A stretch of 29,801 nucleotides of DNA from the NCBI GenBank assembly GCA_050485385.1, contig JBJHBG010000061.1, positions 1 to 29,801 on the forward strand, in the 5' to 3' direction. Position 1 is the stretch's first letter, and each line of letters starts with the position of its first letter. Positions 1 through 7,577 of this stretch are shown one piece after another. The translations under genes and the position numbers were made by a program. This DNA is from RECO01 sp050485385. Its GTDB lineage: Bacteria; Pseudomonadota; Alphaproteobacteria; Geminicoccales; Geminicoccaceae. The notes under the pieces were generated by a model. That model was given only the letters and a program-made list of their open reading frames with translations, was not told the origin of the DNA and did no database searches.

Positions 1-490
1 ATGCCGCTCTCCCGCTCGTCATGACCATCGACTCACGCCAACGGCCTGCGATCAAGAGGTTTTTCGAGGTGCCCGCTTGACCGAGCCGATCGGCAATCAA
101 ATACTCGATTCGTGGCAGGACGAGTAGGGCGCCCTCCGCGAACTCGAAAGCCACTACCGCACCCTCTACCTTGGAATCGACACGGCCGTCGAACAGCGGC
201 CCGCGAACCAATTGAACGCCGATACCTGGGATGTTCGGATGATACCAGCCGCAGAGCAGATAGCCCAACCGATCCTCGCGGCGCCAGCCGTACCCTGCCA
301 TGTGTTTCTCGAAGATGTCATCCCGAGCGGCCACGACGTCGAGGTCACCGCTCACGATAGCATCGCCACTGTGTATAGCGGCGGCTGCTCCGCCGACCAA
401 GACGGGCCAGGAGCCACACTCTTCAACATAGTCGCGGAATACCTCTGCCAGTGAATGCAAAGCCGCGGTGAAACTCGCTGGAAAGGTCAT
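1..490 (-). CDS. Nucleotidyltransferase-fold protein, partial at left edge
   Basis: About 163 codons are present and the frame is still open at the window edge, so the C-terminus is missing. After a helical leader (LAEVFRDYVEECGSWPVLVGG) comes the pattern GGAAAAIHSG followed by SGDLDVV. This matches the GG...AxxxHG...xDLD core of pol-beta-like nucleotidyltransferases of the AbiEii, DUF1814 and DUF6036 type. Near residue 145 EYLIADRLGQ resembles the PE-hLiadKl segment of that superfamily. The start taken is ATG at 490. A GTG at 514, preceded in frame by TGA, would add eight residues, and neither start has a strong ribosome binding site. It lies 72 nt downstream of the penicillin-binding protein gene on the same strand. 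The fold is fairly clear. The role (antitoxin or toxin partner, tRNA or antibiotic modification) cannot be told without the rest. Confidence 0.7.
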   Translation of the reverse strand, partial: MTFPASFTAALHSLAEVFRDYVEECGSWPVLVGGAAAAIHSGDAIVSGDLDVVAARDDIFEKHMAGYGWRREDRLGYLLCGWYHPNIPGIGVQLVRGPLFDGRVDSKVEGAVVAFEFAEGALLVLPRIEYLIADRLGQAGTSKNLLIAGRWRESMVMTSGRAA

Positions 491-562
491 CCGGCTCGTG
501 TCCCAGTTCGCCACATGCAGTCAGGAGTACGGCCAACAACGCCAACTTCGCCCGACGACCCG

Positions 563-2596
563 TCAGTTGCCGCGGCCGTCGCCGACGTTGGGCGGGCTGG
601 CGTTGCGGACGATCCAGTTGACGATGCGGTCGATCACGTCGCCGTCGTTCGCGGCCCGGGGGGCCGCCTCCGCCGGCCTTGGGCTCGGCGCCGCCGCGAC
701 CTGCGCCGGCGCACCGCCGAGCGGCACGGCATCGGCCGGCACCGGGGTGCGTCGCATCACCTCCGCGAACATCCGCGCCGGCAGCCCGCCGCCGGTCACC
801 CGCTGCATCGGTGCGTTGTCGTCGTTGCCGACCCACACACCGATGACGACGTCATGGGAGAAGCCGACGAACCACGCGTCGCGCCAGCCTTGGCTGGTGC
901 CGGTCTTGCCGCCGACCCAGCGGTCGCCCGGATCGGCGGCGCGGCCCGTGCCGCGGCCGACCACCGCCTCGAACAACCCCTGCATCTGCCGGATGACGCC
1001 GCCGTCGAGGAACGGTGCGCCGCCGTCACCCCGCCGCTCGGCCAGAAGCCGGCCGCCGTCGGTGGCCACGCGGACCACGCCGGTCGGCGGCTGGAAGCGG
1101 CCGCCGTTGATGAACGGCACATAGGCCGCCGACAGCTCGAGAAGGCTGGTCTCACCCGTCCCGAGCGCGAGGGAGGCATCGGCCGGCAGCGGGCTCTCGA
1201 TACCGAGCAGCCGCGCCGTCGAGATCACCTTGCGCCGACCCACGTCCTCCAACAGCAGTACGGGCACGGTGTTGCGCGAGCGGGCGAAGGCGTCGGTGAG
1301 CGTCATCTCGCCCTGGAATGCGTCGTCGTAGTTCGTCGGCCGGTAGCCGCCGACGTTGATGGGTCCGTCGAACACGCGCCGCTCCGGGCGCCAGCCCGAT
1401 TGCAGGGCCGCCAGATAGACGATGGGCTTGAACGCCGAGCCCGGCTGACGCTTGGCGTCGACCGCCCGGTTGAACGGCGTGCGCCGGTAGTCGCTGCCGC
1501 CGACCATCGCCCGCACCCGGCCCTGACGGTCGAGCACGACGATGGCGGCTTGGCCGACGTTCGCCTCCGCGCCAGGCCCGGCCAGCGCCCGCTGCACCAC
1601 CTCCATCGCGGCGGCCTGCAACCCTCGATCCAGTGTCGTCTCGACCACGAGATTGACGCCGCGCTCTTCCCAGCCCTCGGGCAGATCGCGGGCCGCCCAG
1701 TCGAGGAACCAGCCGGCGGCCCCCGCATCGGCGTACTGCTCGGGGATGGCCGGATCGCGCCGCGCCGCCTGCGCTCGCTCGGCGGTGATGCGGCCGTCGT
1801 CCACCATCGCCTGGAGGACCACCCCCGCCCGCGCGTGGGCCGCCTGGATGTTGGCGGTCGGCGTCAGCCTCGAGGGCGCCTTCAACAGCCCCGCGATCAG
1901 CGCACTTTCGGCCAGCTCCAACCGGGCGGCGGGCTTGCCGAAATAGCGCTGGGCTGCGGCCTCCACCCCGTAGGCCCCGGCCCCCAGATAGACCCGATTG
2001 AGATACAGGGTGAGGATGTCGTCCTTGGTGAGCCGCGTCTCCAGCCAGATGGCGAGGATCATCTCGCGGATCTTGCGGTCGTAGGACCGTTCGTGGGTGA
2101 GGAAGAGGTTCTTCGCGAGCTGCTGGGTAATGGTGCTGCCGCCCTGCACCACCCCGCCGGCGCGCAGATTGGCGAGGGCAGCCCGCACCGTACCCAGGGG
2201 ATCGAGCCCGAAATGGGCGTAGAAGCGCCGATCCTCGGTCGCCAGCACGGCGTCGACGAGGTGCGGCGAGATCTCGTCCAGCGTGACGATGCGCGCCTGA
2301 TAGGCGCCGCGCCGCGCCAGCACCTCCCCGTCCGCGGCGAGGAAGGTCAGGCCCGGCTGCGGCGGCGTCCGCCAGAGTTCGGCGGTGTCGGGCAGGTTCG
2401 GGGCGTAGGCGTAGACCAGCGCGGTCCAGGCGGCGAGACCCACGACGATGGTGGCGGCCAGCGCCTGACCGCCGCGACGCAGCCAAGTGAACAGGCCGGC
2501 CCGGCGTTTCGGCTTCGCGGCCCGCACGCGCCGCTGCGGCCCGCGCCGGGCAACCGCCGCCTTCGTCGTTCCCGGACGCCGCCGGCCCTCCGCCAA
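563..2596 (-). CDS. Class A penicillin-binding protein (PBP1A-like glycosyltransferase/transpeptidase)
   Basis: A bifunctional peptidoglycan synthase of 677 aa that polymerises lipid II and cross-links the stem peptides at the periplasmic face of the inner membrane. A basic cytoplasmic tail (1-42) precedes one membrane helix (about 45-65). The GT51 domain carries EDRRFYAH (catalytic Glu121), GGSTITQQLAKNLFL and RKIREM. The transpeptidase domain has SAFK (Ser387, Lys390), SRN at about 440 and KTGTS at about 564. The 70-residue tail is Ala/Pro-rich. The start is a TTG preceded by GGAGGATGAGGG, which fits a Shine-Dalgarno site; no in-frame ATG fits as well. The protein is shorter than E. coli PBP1A (about 850 aa) and closer to alphaproteobacterial PBP1-type proteins. 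The gene follows the P1 peptidase by 54 nt. All catalytic motifs are intact. Confidence 0.95.
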   Translation of the reverse strand: MAEGRRRPGTTKAAVARRGPQRRVRAAKPKRRAGLFTWLRRGGQALAATIVVGLAAWTALVYAYAPNLPDTAELWRTPPQPGLTFLAADGEVLARRGAYQARIVTLDEISPHLVDAVLATEDRRFYAHFGLDPLGTVRAALANLRAGGVVQGGSTITQQLAKNLFLTHERSYDRKIREMILAIWLETRLTKDDILTLYLNRVYLGAGAYGVEAAAQRYFGKPAARLELAESALIAGLLKAPSRLTPTANIQAAHARAGVVLQAMVDDGRITAERAQAARRDPAIPEQYADAGAAGWFLDWAARDLPEGWEERGVNLVVETTLDRGLQAAAMEVVQRALAGPGAEANVGQAAIVVLDRQGRVRAMVGGSDYRRTPFNRAVDAKRQPGSAFKPIVYLAALQSGWRPERRVFDGPINVGGYRPTNYDDAFQGEMTLTDAFARSRNTVPVLLLEDVGRRKVISTARLLGIESPLPADASLALGTGETSLLELSAAYVPFINGGRFQPPTGVVRVATDGGRLLAERRGDGGAPFLDGGVIRQMQGLFEAVVGRGTGRAADPGDRWVGGKTGTSQGWRDAWFVGFSHDVVIGVWVGNDDNAPMQRVTGGGLPARMFAEVMRRTPVPADAVPLGGAPAQVAAAPSPRPAEAAPRAANDGDVIDRIVNWIVRNASPPNVGDGRGN

Positions 2597-2650
2597 CCCT
2601 CATCCTCCGCCACCGCTAATGGATGCAAGCACTTAGATGCGATAGCTGAA

Positions 2651-3649
2651 TTAACGGTGAATGTCGCCCCGGTGAAGCTCGCGGTAGCTCGGAAAACCCG
2701 CCAAGGGTGTCGCTTCGACCACAGCCCGGGCGATGGCCCGCGCCGTCGCGTCGGCCGCCAGCATGCCGAGCCGGGCGAGGCCGCGGGCGTCGACCGCCGG
2801 CCCTCGGCCGGTCGCCAGTGCGATCACCGTGTCGCCGTCGAAGGGCGTGTGGACCGGCCGCAGCGCGCGGGCGAGACCGTCCTGCGCCATGGTGGCGAGG
2901 CGCAGCGCCGCCGGCCGGTCGAGCGCCGCGTCGGTCGCCACGACCACCAGGGTCGTGTTGCCGCCGGGGTCGCCTCCAGCCAGCAGGCCGAGGTCGAACG
3001 GCCCTTTGGGCGCCACCTGCCCGTCCAATTCGCCTGCGAGTTCGAATGGCCAGGCCCAGAGCGTATCGGTGCCGGGGATGACGGCGCTGCCCAAGGCGTT
3101 GACGGCGGCGAGGGCTGCCACCACGGCACCGCTCGCGTCGTCGATCACCGAGGCCGTGCCGATGCCGCCCTTCAGCGCACCGCAGGTGGCGCCGCGCCCG
3201 GCACCGACGGAGCCCAGCTCCACCTCGGCCCCCCGCGCCCGGTAGGCCGCCTCGCCCAAGGCCGCGTAGAGGGCGGTCGACCGCTGCGGCGGACCGAGCT
3301 TCAAATCGAACAGGATCATCGCCGGCACGATCGGCACCCGCGCCGGTCCGACCACGAAGCCGCGGCCGTCGGCGGCGAGCCCGTCCATCACGCCGTCGGC
3401 GGCGGCGAGCCCGAAGGCGGAGCCGCCCGCCAGCACCACCGCGTCGACGCGCTCGACCAGACAGCCCGGCGCCAGCAACGCCAGCTCCCGCGTGCCCGGC
3501 GCACCGCCCCGCTGGTCGGCCGCCGCGACCGCCGGCGCGTCGGCGACGACCACGGTGACGCCGGTCGGTACGTCCGCGTCGTGGGCTTGGCCGACGGCAA
3601 GGCCTGCCACGTCGGTCAGCGCGTTGCGCGGCCCCGGCCGCAGCGTCAC
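2651..3649 (-). CDS. P1 family peptidase (S58; NylC/DmpA-like aminopeptidase or amide hydrolase)
   Basis: A 332-aa member of the DmpA/NylC N-terminal-nucleophile family, which hydrolyses N-terminal peptide bonds, beta-peptides or synthetic amides after autocleavage. Family motifs are NALTDVAGLAVGQAHD at the N-terminus, VVLAGGSAFGL at about 72, GAGRGATCGALKGGIGTAS at about 149 and GGNTTLVVVATDA at about 229. The Asn231-Thr232 pair matches the NylC-type autocleavage site, which frees Thr as nucleophile. The frame stays open far upstream, but homology begins only at a GTG at 3649. That GTG overlaps the stop of the M20 gene as GTGA, so I use it. It is the fourth gene of the coupled amide-hydrolase operon. 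The substrate is unknown. The name P1 peptidase is secure; NylC-like activity is inference from the cleavage motif. Confidence 0.9.
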   Translation of the reverse strand: MTLRPGPRNALTDVAGLAVGQAHDADVPTGVTVVVADAPAVAAADQRGGAPGTRELALLAPGCLVERVDAVVLAGGSAFGLAAADGVMDGLAADGRGFVVGPARVPIVPAMILFDLKLGPPQRSTALYAALGEAAYRARGAEVELGSVGAGRGATCGALKGGIGTASVIDDASGAVVAALAAVNALGSAVIPGTDTLWAWPFELAGELDGQVAPKGPFDLGLLAGGDPGGNTTLVVVATDAALDRPAALRLATMAQDGLARALRPVHTPFDGDTVIALATGRGPAVDARGLARLGMLAADATARAIARAVVEATPLAGFPSYRELHRGDIHR

Positions 3650-4917
3650 GGTGCCCGCAAAAGCGCTGCGGTTGCCACCGCCATGACCTCGGCGGCCCCG
3701 ACGAGGTCGTCGATCTCGACGTACTCGTCCGGCTGGTGGGCGAGGTGCAGGTGACCCGGCCCGTAGGCGATGCAGTCGGTCACGCCGCCGATGTGGTGGA
3801 CGTGCTTTTGGTCGTAGGTGCCCGGCGAGGCAACGAAGCGCACCGGCCGTCGGTAAACCTCGGCGATCGCCTGGGCGAAGGCCCGGGGCGTCGGTGCCGC
3901 CTCGGTGTTGGTCGTCGGCGGCACGTGCATGGTCTCGCGCAAGGTGCAGGCGAAACCCGGACGCGTCGCCTTCAGCCGCTCCAGGATCGCCCGGACCTCG
4001 GCCTCCACCTCGTCCCGCGTCTCCTCCAGGAGATAGCGCCGGTCGAGCGTCGCGCGGCACCGGTCGGGTACGAGCGGTGTCGGCAGGCCGTCGATGACCT
4101 CCGGCATCCCTCCATGCACGGCGGCGACGTTGAGCGTGGCGAACCGGGCCCCCTCCGGGATCACCGGCACCGCCGTCTCACGCTCGGCCAGATGCGGCCA
4201 CAGGTCCCGCTCGAACGCCTCCAGCACGGCCGCCATGTGGCGGATGGCGCAGTCACCCTGGAAGGGCATCGAGCCATGGGCGATGTGCCCCAGCGTCTCG
4301 ATCTCGGCCCACCACACACCGCGGTGGCCGAGGCAGACCAGATCGCGGTTGAAGGGCTCGGGGATGACCACGTGGTCGACGCGGTCGGGGCCGAACCAGC
4401 CCTGCTCGGCGAGCCACATCACGCCTGCCTGACCGCCGCTTTCCTCGTCGGCGGTCGCCGAGACCTCGACCGCACCCCGGGTCAGCGCCCCTTCGTCCAC
4501 GAGCGCCTCGACGGCGGCGATGGAGGACGCGAGCCCACCCTTCATGTCGCAGGTGCCGCGGCCGTAGATGCGGCCATCCGCCACCTCGCCGCCATAGGGC
4601 TCGTGCGTCCAGCCGTGGCCGGGTGCCACCACGTCGACGTGGCTGTTGAAATGCACCGTGGGTCCCGGCCGGCCGCTCTCCAGCCGGGCGATCACGTTCC
4701 AGCGGGGATGCCGGTCGCTGTCGCCGAGCGCCCCTTCGGCGCGAAGGTAGTGCACCTCGAAACCCCGCCGGCGCAGCCTCTCGCCGACCAGTTCGACGCA
4801 TGGCCGGTAGTCGCGGCCGGGCGGGTTCTCGCTCGGGATGCGGACGAGGTCGCGGCAAAGCGCCACCAGATCGTCCCGGCCATCCCGCACCCGCTGCCGC
4901 AACCGGTCGCTCAGCAC
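3646..4917 (-). CDS. M20 family metallohydrolase (ArgE/DapE/CPG2-like deacylase or peptidase)
   Basis: A 423-aa di-zinc hydrolase of the acetylornithine deacetylase/succinyl-diaminopimelate desuccinylase group, which cleaves amide bonds of N-acylated amino acids or small peptides in the cytoplasm. Metal-site motifs are SHVDVV (His93, Asp95), GRGTCDMKGG (bridging Asp124), ADEESGG (Glu158/159), a later PEPF, and a distal His in GPGHLHLAHQPDEYV. The start is a GTG at 4917, seven bases inside the end of the amidase gene, giving MLSDRLRQRVRDGRDDLVAL; the longer upstream frame only overlaps the amidase. It is coupled to the amidase before it and to the P1 peptidase after it (GTGA). The exact substrate cannot be told. 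Co-transcription with two other amide hydrolases suggests sequential breakdown of an amide or peptide. Confidence 0.9.
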   Translation of the reverse strand: MLSDRLRQRVRDGRDDLVALCRDLVRIPSENPPGRDYRPCVELVGERLRRRGFEVHYLRAEGALGDSDRHPRWNVIARLESGRPGPTVHFNSHVDVVAPGHGWTHEPYGGEVADGRIYGRGTCDMKGGLASSIAAVEALVDEGALTRGAVEVSATADEESGGQAGVMWLAEQGWFGPDRVDHVVIPEPFNRDLVCLGHRGVWWAEIETLGHIAHGSMPFQGDCAIRHMAAVLEAFERDLWPHLAERETAVPVIPEGARFATLNVAAVHGGMPEVIDGLPTPLVPDRCRATLDRRYLLEETRDEVEAEVRAILERLKATRPGFACTLRETMHVPPTTNTEAAPTPRAFAQAIAEVYRRPVRFVASPGTYDQKHVHHIGGVTDCIAYGPGHLHLAHQPDEYVEIDDLVGAAEVMAVATAALLRAP

Positions 4918-6329
4918 GGCAGCGTCTGCGCGATCTCGGGCCGCCTGCCGGTGAAGCCCGTCTCGCGCTCGAACGCACGGGCCAAGCGGAAGAGCCCCGT
5001 CTCGTCGAACGGCCGGCCGACGAGCTGCGCCGCGATGGGCATGCCGTTGGCATCGAAGCCGACCGGCATGGCAAGGGCCGGCAGTCCGGTCACGTTGAAC
5101 GGCCGCATCCAACGGGCGAAGCGCGTCAGCATCTTCAAGAAACCGGGATTGGCGGCAACGTCGGTCTCGGCGATGGTCGGGATCGGGTCGTCGAGCGCCG
5201 GCACCAACAGCCCGTCCACCGCGCCCAGTCCGGCGTCCAGCAAGTCCTCGGCGATGCGCGCCCGAAGGCTCAACGCCTGGAGATAGCGGGTCGCCGGCAC
5301 GTACAGCCCCGTGCGCAGCCGCGCCAGGGTCTGCGGACCGAAGTCCTCCGGGCGCTCCTGCATGGCATTGGCGTGCACCGCCGCCCCCTCGGTCGCGATC
5401 ACCAAGCTGGCGAGCGCGTTGGCGTCGGCGAGCGCGTGGAGCGAGATGCGGCGGATGCGGGCGCCGAGGCGCTGATAGGTCTGCACCGTCTGGTCGAAGG
5501 CCGCCTGCACGGGCTCGCTCAACCCGTCCAGGTCGGCCGCCTCGGGAATGCCGAGCGTCGTGCCCATGAGCCCGCGCTCGATGTCGGCGAGATAGTAGGG
5601 CACGGGCTCGGTGGCACTCAGCGGGTCGTTCGGGTCGTGACCGGCGAGGGCTTGAAGCACCAGCGCCGCGTCGCGCACGGTGCGGCACAAGGGGCCGATG
5701 TGGTCGAACGAGGCCGAAAGCGGCATCGCGGCGAAGCGGCTGACCCGGCCGTACGTGGGCTTGATGCCGACGAGACCGCAGCAGGCGGCCGGAATCCGGA
5801 TCGAGCCGCCGGTGTCGGAGCCAAGGGCCGCGAAGATCGCCCCGCTCGCCACCGCCGAACCCGAGCCCGACGACGAGCCGCCGGTGATCCGGCTCGGATC
5901 CCAGGGATTCTTCGGCGTACCGGTGACGGAGTTGTGGCCCGTCACGCCGAGCGCCACCTCGACCATGTGCAGCCGGCCGCAGTCGACCGCACCGGCCGCA
6001 TCGAGCCTCGCCAGGGCCGTCGAGGTCACCTCGGGCACGTGGCCGGCGAGCACCTTCGAGCCGCAGGCGCTCTCGCGGCCCGCGCGGTAGTACATGTCCT
6101 TGTGCGCCATGGGGATGCCGAGCAGCGGCCGCGGGTCGCCCGCATCCAGCGATGCCTGCGCCGCGTCGGCCATGGTCATCGCCCGCTCGGGCTCGGCGGC
6201 GACCAGGACGTGGAGCGTCGGATGCACGCGCTCCAGCGCCTCGACGGCAGCCTGGGCGAGTTCGCGCGCGGAGACCTCGCGGCGGCGCAGCGCGGCGGCG
6301 GCGCGCTCGATCGTGGGCAGCTCGCTCAT
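4911..6329 (-). CDS. Amidase-signature family amidase
   Basis: A 472-aa serine amidase that hydrolyses a carboxamide to acid plus ammonia or amine, probably in the cytoplasm since no signal peptide is visible. The Ser-cisSer-Lys catalytic set is visible: Lys in GIPMAHKDMYY (about residue 97), the Gly/Ser-rich GGSSSGSGSAVASG (about 149), and the nucleophile-bearing GSDTGGSIRIPAACCGLVG (about 170). The C-terminal segment FNVTGLPALAMPVGFDANGMPIAAQLVGRP is also typical. Its ATG overlaps the stop of the 65-aa upstream gene as ATGA. Relatives include GatA, AtzE, NylA and aryl-acylamidases. No GatB or GatC is adjacent, so this is a catabolic amidase rather than the tRNA amidotransferase. Confidence 0.94.
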   Translation of the reverse strand: MSELPTIERAAAALRRREVSARELAQAAVEALERVHPTLHVLVAAEPERAMTMADAAQASLDAGDPRPLLGIPMAHKDMYYRAGRESACGSKVLAGHVPEVTSTALARLDAAGAVDCGRLHMVEVALGVTGHNSVTGTPKNPWDPSRITGGSSSGSGSAVASGAIFAALGSDTGGSIRIPAACCGLVGIKPTYGRVSRFAAMPLSASFDHIGPLCRTVRDAALVLQALAGHDPNDPLSATEPVPYYLADIERGLMGTTLGIPEAADLDGLSEPVQAAFDQTVQTYQRLGARIRRISLHALADANALASLVIATEGAAVHANAMQERPEDFGPQTLARLRTGLYVPATRYLQALSLRARIAEDLLDAGLGAVDGLLVPALDDPIPTIAETDVAANPGFLKMLTRFARWMRPFNVTGLPALAMPVGFDANGMPIAAQLVGRPFDETGLFRLARAFERETGFTGRRPEIAQTLPC

Positions 6330-6523
6330 CGCTTGGCCCGCGCCTGCAACATCACCCGAAGTCGCCAGGGTTCGTCGTCGATCCTGAGCGCCTTGACCGC
6401 ATAGTCGAGGGTGCGCACCTGCGCGTGCGACGCACCGGCGGCCTGCGCGTCCAAGGGTAGCGGCTTGATCGCCTGCCAGCTATGCAGCCAGCTGGCGCTT
6501 GCCTCCTCTTTCGGCTCGTCCAT
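6326..6523 (-). CDS. Small hypothetical protein coupled to the amidase (65 aa)
   Basis: I do not recognise this family. The chosen ATG at 6523 has GGAGAGAC directly upstream. A longer frame from 6577 adds only an Arg-rich stretch typical of spurious GC-rich extension. The protein is soluble, with an acidic N-terminus (MDEPKEEAS), a Trp-containing middle (SWLHSWQAIKPL) and a basic end (RLRVMLQARAKR). It is the first gene of the operon, and its stop overlaps the amidase start as ATGA, which implies coupled translation. AtzG, a similarly small partner of the AtzE amidase, is a positional analogue, but I see no convincing sequence match to DUF4089. It could be an amidase accessory subunit or a leader peptide; which one is open. 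Confidence 0.6.
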   Translation of the reverse strand: MDEPKEEASASWLHSWQAIKPLPLDAQAAGASHAQVRTLDYAVKALRIDDEPWRLRVMLQARAKR

Positions 6524-6674
6524 CTGTCTCTCCAAGCGTGAACGTCCTCGCCTACGCTGGCCGGCGCTCCGGTTCAAGCCGCCCCCTTGCCAAGTCGGCG
6601 GGAAGCCGCCACCACCTCACCGAAATACGGACGGCGATGGCCGTGTTGCCATGCCATCCTCGAAAGCAGGCTGC
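6524..6674. promoter_or_regulatory. Divergent intergenic region between amidase and cox-type operons
   Basis: These 151 bp separate the starts of two operons that run away from each other, so they must hold at least one promoter in each direction. I could not assign a -35/-10 pair or an operator with confidence. A ribosome binding site (GGAGAGA) is present for the minus-strand small gene, and AGCAGG precedes the plus-strand ATPase start at 6675. Confidence 0.5.
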
Positions 6675-7577
6675 ATGACCCGTACCATCGACGATACCCT
6701 GGCACTGCTCGGCCAGGGCGACTACGTGGCCGACCGGCCGCTCGCCACCGCCGTGCATCTGGCCCTCGCCCTCGGCCGCCCGCTGTTCCTCGAAGGCGAG
6801 GCGGGAGTAGGCAAGACCGAGATCGCCAAGGTGCTGGCCAGGTCGCTCGGCCGCAACCTCGTGCGGCTGCAGTGCTACGAGGGCCTCGACGTGGCGTCGG
6901 CCGTCTACGAGTGGAACTACGCCCGGCAAATGCTGGAAATCCGCCTCGCCGAGGCCTCGGGCGACACCGATCGCACCAGCCTCGCCAAGGACATCTTCGC
7001 CGAGGAATTCCTCATCCGCCGGCCGTTGCTCCAGGCCCTGGCCCCCGACCCGCGCGGCGCGCCCGTGCTCTTGATCGACGAGTTGGACCGCACCGACGAG
7101 CCGTTCGAGGCCTATCTGTTGGAAGTGCTGTCCGACTTCCAGATCACCGTGCCCGAACTCGGCACGTTCAAGGCGGAAACGCCGCCGATCGTGATCATCA
7201 CCTCCAACCGCACGCGCGAGATCCACGACGCCCTGAAGCGTCGCTGCTTCTACCATTGGGTCGACTATCCCACGGCCGAGCGGGAACTGCGCATCGTCAA
7301 GGCGCGCCTGCCGCACGTACCGGAGCGGTTGTCGCGGGAGGTGGTCGACTTCGTGGCGCGGCTGCGGAAGGAAGACCTCTTCAAGCTGCCGGGCGTGGCC
7401 GAAACGCTCGACTGGGCGCAGGCGCTGCATACCCTCGACTGCCTGGAGCTCAGCCCCGAGGTGATCAACGACACCCTCGGCACGCTGTTGAAGTACCAAG
7501 ACGACATCGTGAAGATCCAAGGCAGCGAGGCCGCGCGCATGCTCGGCGAGATCCGCATGGAGATGCGCAAACCCTGA
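6675..7577 (+). CDS. coxD: MoxR-type AAA+ ATPase (CoxD-like)
   Basis: A 300-aa MoxR-family AAA+ ATPase. In cox clusters CoxD acts as a chaperone that helps build the Cu-Mo active site of CO dehydrogenase with the VWA protein CoxE. Walker A is GEAGVGKTE (about residue 43), Walker B is VLLIDELDR (about 133), and the sensor-1 region is ITSNRTRE. The start is ATG 6675, after AGCAGG; an upstream ATG at 6651 has no ribosome site and adds an atypical leader. The stop overlaps the next start as TGATG. The name CoxD rests on order (MoxR, VWA, XdhC, XdhC, MobA-like); the ATPase assignment itself is certain. Confidence 0.93.
   Translation: MTRTIDDTLALLGQGDYVADRPLATAVHLALALGRPLFLEGEAGVGKTEIAKVLARSLGRNLVRLQCYEGLDVASAVYEWNYARQMLEIRLAEASGDTDRTSLAKDIFAEEFLIRRPLLQALAPDPRGAPVLLIDELDRTDEPFEAYLLEVLSDFQITVPELGTFKAETPPIVIITSNRTREIHDALKRRCFYHWVDYPTAERELRIVKARLPHVPERLSREVVDFVARLRKEDLFKLPGVAETLDWAQALHTLDCLELSPEVINDTLGTLLKYQDDIVKIQGSEAARMLGEIRMEMRKP

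Noticed and set aside
112..454. Short plus-strand frames at the left edge
   Set aside because: They are antisense to the nucleotidyltransferase-fold frame, which has clear motifs.
455..3754. Very long plus-strand open frame antisense to the PBP1A and P1 peptidase genes
   Set aside because: The product is Arg/Gly/Ala/His-rich low-complexity sequence without domains, while the opposite strand carries catalytic motifs. It is a GC-rich shadow.
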